A DNA stretch of 64,000 nucleotides from Malachius bipustulatus (lineage: Eukaryota; Arthropoda; Insecta; Coleoptera; Melyridae): positions 32,997,637 through 33,061,636 of the forward strand of contig OU342632.1 of the NCBI GenBank assembly GCA_910589415.1, given 5' to 3'. Of this stretch, positions 39,001 through 51,000 are shown piece by piece; position 1 is the first letter of the stretch, and the number at the start of each line of letters is the position of its first letter. The position numbers and the translations under genes are program-made. Below the pieces are notes generated by a model. That model was not told the origin of the DNA and did no database searches. It worked only from the letters and a program-made list of their open reading frames with translations.

Positions 39001-42000
39001 CAGTTCATTTTTTGTTGCTCACTCTTTATCTATAGGGCTTTTAAAATATTTTTCAAAATTAAAAAAAAATTATACCTTAACGATATCGTGTATCAGAGAC
39101 ATGCGAAAATTCCAATCCAACTGAAGAGCCTCGTTATCTAGGACGTCTTTCAAACTACCTCTCGGACAATATTCTGTCAGAATAAGGACCGTCGAACACT
39201 CAATGCAAGCCCCCAGGAATCTAACCGTATTTTCATGGGTTACATCTCTTGCCTGCAAAATTAAAGGGAAAAGTAAAGAAAAATATATGGTAATACATAA
39301 TAAATAAAATTTACTCACTTGCTTTATTTCCCATAGAAGTTTCTTGTTAATATCAACTTTCTTCTTGATTATCTTCTTTATAGCGACTCGGTTTCCTTTG
39401 TACGTGCCGGCTGCAGTAAATACTCTGCTCGCTTGAAACGAATCGCATGATGGAATGGAATTTTTCAAGTTTAATGGTTTGCAGATGCTCTAAAATGGAA
39501 AAGTTTGATTAACTTATTTATTTAATCAGAAGAGGGATTGAAGAAATGACCCATAATTTCTTTTATATCTTTAATTCTAAGGTCAGCTGGTTTTTATGAA
39601 TCACTTTTGAAAAATCAAACAGTATAACGAGAGTGTGTCCTTTAATCTTAAAAAAAAATACGTAAGACAAATGTCATTTCTTTTTTCGAGGTACGTTGAT
39701 TAGATATTCGAATTTGGCAACGATAGAAAGAAAAGCTATCAATATCGCTGCATTCAGAACGATATATTATTCAGAACACTCTCACGTTATTCGGATCTCT
39801 CTATGCCTTCATGTACAACTACACAACTAAAATCTTCATTTTAATTGTCAAGTTTTCTGTAATAAAGTTACACAAACAAATATTTGTAAAGATTTTGTGA
39901 GCAAAGTTAGTTCATGTTAATAAAAAAAAACTTTACTTCATCTTTCGACTGTAAGCAGAAACTCGAGTCGTACGGTTTCCCCGAATCCATGACAATTTCT
40001 TCCGGACGAATTTTCCAAGACATATTATTCAGATCCTCTGAAATTTTCATATGCCTGAAACATAATCAATCATTAACTTTACACTCACAAAAAAAATATT
40101 TTTCCACTATTTCACTTATTCAACTTACTTATAAGTAACGCAAGTTAAAGTAGAAGCAAAAGTTATAAAAATCGCTACAGCGAAACATCCGTAAAAGATC
40201 AACATGTACGTTTCTGAGCAGCGTGCAAATACAGAAAAGTTTCTATGAATCTCTGTTTCGTAAAAATAATAAAACCTCCTTACCCTGGTTCCTGCACTGG
40301 GGACTGTCGCCCATGAATCCGCATTGCGGCTGGTCCGGCGGGGGCCCGTCTCTCCCTCCCGGCCAATGGATCGTTTTTCCGGGGACGGGAATGTAACTCT
40401 TGCCCACTCCTCGATACTGCCCCACAACTTCGAACCGGCCGGTGATTGGGTCCAGGTCTAGCATTGAGTAATCGGCGTCCCGGTCTCCGTTGTCATCGAT
40501 TCGAACATCTCCTGTAATACCTGAAATTGAAACATTCATATTAAAAGGATGATTTTTTATAATCTGAAGCATTCAAATATCTATAAAAAGTATAAACAGT
40601 CTGGGGAAAAATATTTTTTACAAAATTGGTTTTGTTTGGTGGAGGATATCGTTTGAACACAAAAACCGCCCTACACCTCTCGCCCCTTGCAAGGAATTTT
40701 ACTGAGATTTTTAAATAACAATCCCTATTTTAGTTATGGCGGATTCGTATTCAGCTTACCATGAAAGTCCCGTCCCCACATTCTAGCAGTGATGTTTAGT
40801 CCATCGCGAATATCTCCACCTTCGCACAATGTTTCATTAAGCGCCATTCCGAGTAGATAAACTCCATCATAGAAAGCTCCAATTACAAAATTGACCTAAA
40901 ATTAAAAATTTATAAAATCTCATCAAAAGTTAAGATGTGACTATCTTTCATCTGCTAATCTGCTAAAATCAAAATTTTTCAAAAATATTCACTCACTTCT
41001 TCGCTATCGCTGATCGTGTAATTGTAGTCGCTCTGGGCGCGTTCCTTGACCTCATCGGCGAAATCCTGAAACTGATCGGTGGTGGGTTGCAGCAGCGAAA
41101 TGCGGAGAAGCGCTTCGTACCCTTTTCGGGCGAGAGGGTCGTTTTCGTCCCCCGTTTCCCAATCGTGATCGCTCCAATATGAACCCTGCAAACTCATAAG
41201 TGCGGGTAGGTACTTTTAGTGCGTTTTTCGGTATATTTTACCTTGAATATTTCGACGTCCAGAAAAGTCCATTCGCCCTTGGTCATCCCTAATTTGTGAG
41301 CAGCTAGCATGAATTTTCTCACCAGAGCGCCGCGGACGCTCAAGATTACCACTAAAATTAAATGAATTTGCCAGTTAATAATGTTAAATTAATGAAAGGA
41401 AAATTATAATTAGGATCAAGCCCGCGATTTTCCAAATTTGTTCATTTTCTTGATTTGATCTAAATTGATCTTATTAAACAATTTAGACGGGTAATTCATT
41501 AATTCCTGAGCAAGATATATCGTCAAAAAAACTAAAAAAAAAATTGACATCCTTTTTATTTTGAAAACGGTTTCCCCTTTTGAAAATTAAATGACTTAGA
41601 TTGAGCCAAGGATCACACTTTTATTATCATACCCCTATAATAATTAATTATTATTAAAATAAAGTATAACAATAATTAAAATTTCGGTGGTGTATTTTAG
41701 AAAAAGTTGCAGCATGACAACACCGCGGGTGAATGGTGAGTGTTGTTGTTGCGCTTGCGCAATTTAAAATTAGTAAAGTTTATTGCCCATTATCAACTCG
41801 CCTTAGTTATTTCTTATTTATAAATCAGAACCAGATCAAATCAACTTACCTCTTGCATACATACTGGCGTCTCTCAAATAGTTGTCTATGGATTCGTTAT
41901 CGTTACCGTCCAGTTCTCTCACGAAAGACAAGTATCCTTGCTTTTTAAGGCCGTGTTCCAGATTTTTCCCTGCACAAAAGAACGAAAATTACCAAAAAAT

Positions 42001-45000
42001 TGAAGATTTTATGCCATTTTCAGGAGATAATTAAATGGAAACATAATTTCAAAATTTCGGCGAAGACGAGGTGGCCGAGTGGTTAAGGCGTTGGACTGCT
42101 AATCCAATGGGCTCTGCCCGCGTGGGTTCGAATCCCATCCTCGTCGGTTTTTTATTTTCTCCACTAATATTAATTATTATTTTCAACATTTCCGCTCTGT
42201 TAATAAGTAATTTTTTTTTGGCAAAAAAAGATAACTAAACTTTTTGCATTATAAGCATTTTTTAAATTTTAATAATAAAAGAGAAAACAAAAAGCATTTT
42301 GCCCCGGGTGAGGATCGAACTCACGACCTTAAGATTATGAGACTTACGCGCTACCTACTGCGCTACCGAGGCTTCGATTACAGACACGAATATTCCCATA
42401 AATAAGGGATTTCATGAAAAATTACCACACCACTACGATACGTACCAACAGTTAACGAGAATAAATCGGATCTATCCAAAATCAGAGCGATGTGTTTCCA
42501 ACCAAACTGCTTGAAAATGCTTGAAAAAACCAATTTCAATCTGCACTGGCAGTAGGACATCCTCGTAAGCGTTGGGTATTTACTTTTATCTTTTAAAATT
42601 CCCTGAAACTCCGAACATAATCAATACAATACATAATTCATAAATTGATTGACAGTTATTTATAAAAATTAAATAATATAAATAAGAGCTGCTATATCCC
42701 TGTCCGTCGTGGAGCCAATAAATCCATGAACGCGCGCTCATGTCTTGTAATTTTCGTGATTTTGATTTGCAAGTTAATGTTTTTCGCGCGAAAATTACCA
42801 GAAAATGATAATCTGAAATATTTAGTCATTATTGTTAGGTTCTTTTTCTAAATTTTCAAGAAAATTGAATGACCGTGGATTTAATGACCTACAACGGGGC
42901 TTGTAAATAGCAATGGTCTACTACAGTGCGTTTAGGTCGATATTATAGTTCTAAAATCGATTATCGAACTGCGTCATTATTATTATTATTTGAACTTTAC
43001 ATTCTTTTTTTTTTTCTACATGCTTGTGCATTTAGTCAACTAGTCTTCACGTTTAAATACTGCGCTATTATTTACGTGGCCGACATTATTTATAGGACTA
43101 ACTTATTGCACTATCAATGATGATTGATATTGATGATCAAATCATTCATCATTTTTTTTTCAGGACACGGTTGTATATAACTACGAAAGCAATGTTTCCA
43201 TCAAAAAGTCCCTAAATTTATCATGGGATCTGGATAAATCCGGGACGCTATAACCATTTTTTGGATTGAACTACAATTGAAAATTGAACTACTAAATACG
43301 GCGGCATTCGCAAGATAGCATTGGTTTAAAGAGTCATTTGAAGATAACACGCAGCGTCTGATGTTGAAAATCGAGAAACTCCGGAAGTTGATATTAATCT
43401 GGTAATTATTAACGGAAAAACTCTTTCGTTTAATTGACCCGGTTAGCCAGTTATTTTTTGCAGATATTCCAGGCACTTGGTAGTTGCGTTAAAAAGCAAC
43501 TATGCCGTAGATAATTTATTTCGAAACGTAGTCAAGATGTGAAGTTTATTAATTCACGAAGAAAAACGAAAAGGTGCTTCGCAACTACTTTAAAAGAGGA
43601 TACACCCGGGCATTAGGTAAATATTTCGAAATTTTGGTACGACAAAGATATACAGGTAGGCTTTTCTTTATTTTTTTTTAATTTCTTGTTCGCGACGTTT
43701 CTCGCAAGCAAAAAAGGTCTGTGAATTTACACACGATATTTTTGGTAAAAAGGTCGTTTAAACTTTTATCTCGAGAAATCATTACTTTTCGACTTTTAAT
43801 AGTACCTACCAGATATTTGTAAAAATACTTTCAAGCACTAAATGCGTTACAACCTACTAATTAAATAGTTTGAGAAAAATAAAAAATGAGAGGTTGCAAG
43901 AAGAGAGATAAATTAATTCTATAGCGCAAGAAGCAAATTATAAACTTAAGTAAATTCTGACAATGATTGCATACTGTTAAGCCCCTGATGATAACAAATT
44001 ATTTCAATTAAACGAAATAGTCCCTAGATAAGTAAACGATTATTCAAGTTTAAATTCAGTAATGAGTAAGTAACTCTGCATGGATTAGTCACATCAACTC
44101 AATGATTTCTTAGATTACACTACGCTCATCAAGACGTGACAGACTGATAGGTTAAGGTTGCCTCGCTAATTACGTTTAAGAGCAGTAATCTCAAATTCCA
44201 GATTGTGCCATTAAAGCAATTATACTAATCAGAGAGTTTAAGACGCTTTCTAGTTCTATTTCTAAATGGACGAGATAATAAATTAACTGCTCTTTAATCT
44301 GCAGACGCGCCTGACTCTTTATTGTTTAATTGTCTGCGCGTGGAACACGCGATTTTTTAAATTCTCTAATCTATTATTACCTCAACGATACGTTACTTAA
44401 AAATTAACAAAAATAGTACTTTTTATGCGTGGATTAGCTCTCAGGGTAATGCATCCGTGTTTATAGAATCGAATGACAATAACCTTTAACAAAGAAAAGA
44501 TATACAGGAGCTGCTTCGTATAAAAAATAAAATAAATATTAGCACACCAGGATATTGATCCAAAGCAATCAATCTAATAAAAGCTGCATGGATAAACACT
44601 CGTGTGATTTATGTTATTTATACAAATGATTTGATTATAATACTCACAGCGTTACCACTTTTATTCCACTTATGAAGCCTTCCCAATATACCTGACGTAA
44701 CTGAAATTTCCGCTTCGGAAGGTGGCTGAAAAAGATACACACACCCTGCTGTACCTGCATATTTTGGTTATATTTTGGGGGTCAAGTTTAACTTGAAATT
44801 CGTTATAAAAAATTAGCAAAACGTCATGGCTGAGCAAACTTTGAGAGCATCCACCTGCAGAAAGTCTCAGCTAACAATACCCGGGACACTATTACTTATT
44901 ACTATTACTATGACTTATTGTTATTATAAACACTTTTATTAGCATTTATAACACCTTATTTTCAAGCTTCCGAGTTTCTTTCAATGTTGATATTTAAAAT

Positions 45001-48000
45001 TCCCGCCATATGTTTCGCCAAATATACTTTTTAGTTTCACCCACATAAGCCTGGCGGCGCTGCTGCAGTTCTCCTAAATCGACACAATACATTAGGTATG
45101 TAGGTATAAGAAGTGTCCGGCGTATTTGCTAATATTCTTTCTGCAGGTGCATGGAAAGGTTTCTGAAGGTAGGAATCCTTCAAATCTGATCAAAAACGTT
45201 CAATAAATGTTCCGAATTAAATGAGATCAGTTTTCAAATAAGTGACTTACTTGGTCGCCCATTCCTGTGATTATGGGAGTGTTCCAATAAGCCGCCAGCC
45301 TGGCCACCGGCTCCAAAGCGAAAAGACAAGCCGGACCAATAAAAGCGATCACGTCCGATTTGAAGTGCATGTCAGCTGCCAAACCGGGAGCTGTCACGCC
45401 GCTGCATGATGGGTAACTTTAACCAAAAGAAAAAAGAAAAATTTATTACGTTCGATTTCATAATAATTTCGCTTTAATGATAGTAAAAATTTTCTTAACG
45501 TTCAACAAATTGAGAATTTTTAGGGATCTAGTCTCGGATCTAGTCTTCAAGCTTAAATCATAGGTCAAACGTTGCTTGCTAATTATTATTCCATGAAATT
45601 TAATTTTTTAAGAGGATTTCATCATCCCGCATTTCCCTACCTAATAGTTAACGATGACTCCTTTCAGTCTATTTATAATTTTCCATATTTTCCCGACTCA
45701 GACCTCTTCAATAAGCCAGTAATCAGCTGATGAGACCAGCAATAATTATCTCCTTTCACGATCTGACCCCCAATTAACGCTTTTCAAGGCCCACATGTAT
45801 GCGATAAATCAGCCTCGCTATAACACGGCTGAAGTGAGGAGTGTGGCCAATTCTCTATCAAAACCTACATCCTATATTTTCCACTGACACAGTGTGATGA
45901 GGAGAATCCTATATAGCACATGGTAATTATAATATCAGGACTCCAATCAACGGAAGCGCGGATTTGTATATTGAAATTCATAAATTGAGTTTGAAAGTTG
46001 TCCCTTGACTAACAAGTAGCGACTTATTACAACTGCCCTTGACTTGCTGCTTTAGAAAACCGTGCCGTGAATGCATTCTAAGTAATTATATATCTGATAC
46101 TTTCCGAGTAATTATAAAACTGATCTCGTTATTTATTTAATTAATTATTTGATCGATAAAATATTACTGCTTAATATCAACTCGCCTTTATAGTATATTT
46201 AATTTATCAGTCTAGCGCGCTTCCGCTTTGTGCGTGGGCTCCATCAAATAAGATAAAACTCGTTGACAGGATGACAGTTACCTACAACGTCACAAAGGCA
46301 AATGTCAATTTTGTCTGATATAAAAGCTAATAATCTAGCTACATAGCAGTAAAATCAATTTTTATTTTTTAATGCCTAAAATCTGATAATTTATAATGTC
46401 TGTTTTATTAATAAACCATCCTTTTTAACCAAAAATAATTGCATTAAAATAGTTGACACGTGACACTTGAAGTGACATAACAGTTAACTACCGCGTTAAT
46501 TGTAAATGGATGCGCTCAGGTTAAGCAGCAATGTGTAGATATTCGTCTTATGAAACATCACCTGTTACTGTTACCTGCTTTGTTTGACGTGTTTTCAAAC
46601 TCTTTTGGTCGATTGCTTGCTAGAAAAGTCGCCTCTTATTTTATATTGATCTGTCACTAATATATTAATATTTACTTAACAAAAACAGTTTAAACGTTTA
46701 AACTTTTCACTTACCTTTGCTACTGTGTGATTCACAAAATTTTTCATCAACTATATTGCCTTGAATAAAATGAAGCATGTCTGCCAAAAAAATACAAACA
46801 ATTGGAAGAACTACTCCAATCAATAATGATCTACAAATCATAGAACAATAAATAAAAACGTAACTGCTTGCATAATGAACTAGTTAGAGTAAAGAAACTA
46901 ATCAACCTGCACTACCGACACTAAAGTAAACGTCAGTGTCGGTAATACAGGTTCCCTAAACCTTCTGGAATAATAACGACATCTGCTCAGTTTATTACTA
47001 ATTTCAATTGGGAATTTGTTGTATTCCAAGGAGGATGAACAATTAAGGTAACAAAAAGTTAGTTCTTCCCATCGAATTAGTATGGAGATCACTGGTTTTG
47101 CCACCCGTGAAGGGTGGCGCTTTTGCTTGAATCGTTGTAGGGTACCTGTATAACCGACACTGACGCTTGCTAGCGTTTTGAAAACAGTCAACTTCCACAA
47201 AGAGCAATAAGTTATCTCAGAAACTCAGAATATTCTGTCTTCCTGAATGACGATAAAAAACATTTCAATTTGACGTTTTTGTTCGAGTTTGAGTTTTTTA
47301 ATGATCCAATTATTATAATATCATTTTATAATTTCACTTCCAAAGCACACCTATAGTAATTTCATTAGATTCTTAAATAATTATAATCATAAATTATTTC
47401 TTTAAGCAATATCTTTAATATTTTAATGATGAAACTGACAGCGGAATTGAAATTATTATAGGTATATGACATAATAATTCCAAGGCACTAGTTGATGAAA
47501 AATTTTGTGAATCACACGATACTATCAACACGCCTTGCTGTAAATCCCCTAGAGGAAAAAACAGTAGGGAAGTGTATCATGCCAGCTCTAAATATTCTGC
47601 CCTAATTTGTGTTGTTGTAATCAATTTAATGAAGTGTGTAAATAAAGAAACGAGATAAAATTACGCTCGTTTAATGCAGGCCCTTGGAAATGCAGTCATC
47701 CTCAAACAGATTAGTAACTTGACTGCTGTCATCTAGAGCAAAATGAGGGTCAGGGAAGGTTTCCATTCCCTCTGTAGGCTATAATAACTGAGTGAACAAT
47801 GGACTGCCTATGTACTAAACAGAAACACTAAACAACAGACTTGTAGTTGTCATCTCCAAATCCAAATTGAGTTCTAAATGCGTAGGAGACAAGCGCGAGT
47901 CAAAGTTTATTGAACTGTTTGAATAATACTGCGGATTCAAATTTCTATAAAATAATTAGTGGTTATTTTACCCTGAGGACTGAATAAAATGCTAATTCAC

Positions 48001-51000
48001 GCAGTGGTGGCATTTTAATCAATCAATTAACTTCAACTTGGGATGTTTAATTTATTTTATAAAATAGAGTCCCCCATCTAATTGATTGCAAAACAAAATC
48101 AACTGAACTGAAATATAAAAAAAATAAAATTTCATCTATTTCTGTTTTCCCTTGAAACTCTTGAAACTTAATAATTATTGCTGTATTTACAAATTTCTTA
48201 AAATTTCTACAAACAAATGCGCATGATCAGCAATCACTGACTAGATCTGGGACTAAAATCTACCTCCACATATACAGGGTGGACCACGGTATACGAAACG
48301 GAAGATTATGGCCGTGTCTCTGGATTTTAGGATCTTTTTATTTTTGGAGTGGATAGAGACCGGGCAGAGGTACGTTTTAAAATTATATTCATAATGTACG
48401 GGGTGTCCCAAAAAGCATAAAACATATCAAAGTTATGTTTTTTTAAATGGAATGCTCCTATGTTATTGCATTTTTAGATTGTCTGAAAAAAGAAAATAAG
48501 ATTGGCTTTTACAGTTGGTGTTTAAATTCAGAAGTTTTTGAGTTATAAACAAGTGAAAATCGTCATTTTTCAAGTTCAAGGCCCTGTACAACGAAAACGG
48601 CTGAAGATAGAGAAAAACGGCTGTCATGTCCCAGATAGCACCGAGTGTCCTATGGACGTCCGTTGAGTATCCATTATACGTCCATTGGTCCATGGACAAT
48701 AAATGGACGTCCTACGGACTTCTCCGCACGGACTTCCTATGTACGTCCACAAAAGTACGTCCATTGGACGTCCATCGAGTTATTTTTGACTATTGCGCAT
48801 GACGTGCTGTCGCAGCCAGGAAGAGAATAGCAGTACCAGTGCGCACGCACGCGCTAACCACCCCATCTTCCATTCTTCCACTATCATACAATCCACATTC
48901 CTACTAGTGACGGGATATAACGTTAAAATTCAGTAACGTTACTTCTCGTTCCGTTCCAATGAAATAACGTTCCAAAATAACGTTATTTTGTAACGTTACT
49001 TTGTTATGAACGAACAATGACAATGGTCTGGGAAGTGGGAACTTGGATAAGTAAACGACTGAAATAAAGAATGAAAGATGAAACGACAGCGAGTGAGTAA
49101 CCAAACGTCCATGGCAAGCGTAGCAAAATAACGTCGATGTTCATAATAAATAAAAATTAAATAATAATTATCATTTCCGCAAACCGAAGTTACAGGCCTT
49201 AAAAACTATGAGGAATACGAGGTTATAAAATAAACGAGAGGATTTACCTACAAATATTTTTTTCTTTTTATGTTTTAAACTCAATTTTGAAACAATAGGT
49301 CCTACCTACCAATAGAAGAAAATTAAATGAAAAAAATGCTCACCCATCAAAATAAATAACTTTCATTATTATAAAAATTCTTCTATGAAAAAAATAAGTA
49401 GGTACCTATCTAATTAAAATTAAATTTGATTATTTTTATTGAACCTTGCTTCTTATTAGTTGTTAAATGTTCTTCGTCTTTATTTGGGTTTTAGGTTCGA
49501 TATTAAAATATTATTTTTCAAAAATATTTTTATAAAATTGAAACGTTTCGAGATCGATTGGTCTCTTGTTCACTCATAAATAATTGTAAAAAATATGTAA
49601 AAACTTAAAAATACTTTAAAAAATCATAATTATTATATTAAAATGTCGTAAATGGTGTGTTTTTAAATTTTAGAAAAAATATAAGTAAATTAATTTTGAT
49701 CTTGAAATTAATTATTAAATTAATTAATTAAATTAATCTTGAAATCAAGATCAAAATTAATTTACTTATATTTTTTCTAAAATTTAAAAACACACCATTT
49801 ACGACATTTTAATATAATAATTATGATTTTTTAAAGTATTTTTAAGTTTTTACATATTTTTTACAATTATTTATGAGTGAACAAGAGACCAATCGATCTC
49901 GAAACGTTTCAATTTTATAAAAATATTTTTGAAAAATAATATTTTAATATCGAACCTAAAACCCAAATAAAAGACGAAGAACATTTAACAATTAAAATTA
50001 AATTTAGAGTTAATAAAAAATATGCTACATTAATATAACTCCTTTGCTTTGATTTTTTTAAGGTATATAAGTAGGTCAGTTATTAATAAATTATAAGTTT
50101 TATATAAATACCTATTACCTATACTGCCCTCCTAAAACAAAAGGTCCTATCTGCAAAATTTCGAAATTCGGCTTATTACTTCATAGGATTGCTTCATATT
50201 TGCTCTACAATCTTGCAAACTTTGAATGTCCTAAGTCCATTTTAAATGGTATATTATGCGTATAAAAGTTTTGTCCCAAGTGACAAACCAAGTAAGGTTA
50301 CTAACATAAATTGTCCTTTCCGACATTACCTAAATAAAAATGTCCTATCTGCTTCTTAAAATCCAGAAAGGACAAATTCACGTAGCACTCTGTACTGGAT
50401 CAATTCACATAGGACAATTTAGCATAGAATTTTTTATGTCATTCCGTATCAAAAAATAATGGAAACCAAAAACTTTGAAACTAATAAACTTTAAAACATA
50501 AATATCAAAATAATGTTTTCTTCTTTTTTTAAAAAAAGACAACTTTTTATACCGAATGTAATGGAGAAATTGAAAAAAACACTATAGGGAGAGCAGTGTA
50601 TGACTTCATATTGACCCATTTCAGTGAAAAATTTTCTGTTTTTCTGTGAAAAAGGAATACAAATTTTGGCATTTTTTTCTGAAGTTTATTAATTTTTAGT
50701 TTCCATTATTTTTTTCTTATCGAACGACATAAAAAATAATATGGTGGCCATAAGAAAAACGAAAGTTGACTATGAGACTATGAAAACTCTGAGATCTAGT
50801 CGGCTTTGAAAATTTTTGGAACGTCAGGTGAGTAAGTAGCTCTTGGCGACTTATGTAAGCCTACGGAAAATTATTTAATAATTTCCAATAATTATAAGAA
50901 AGATATGGCAAAAATAATATTTCTTTCTCGATTTTCCAGTTTTTTTCATGATATTTTCGGAATTACTGGGGATATTTCAATTTTTTTCACAAAATACTCA

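Noticed and set aside
48640..48790. Regularly repeated ATGGACGTCC words that might suggest a CRISPR-like array
   Set aside because: Spacing is irregular, there are no unique equal-length spacers, the words recur inverted at 53.6-53.8 kb, and this is a eukaryotic intron.
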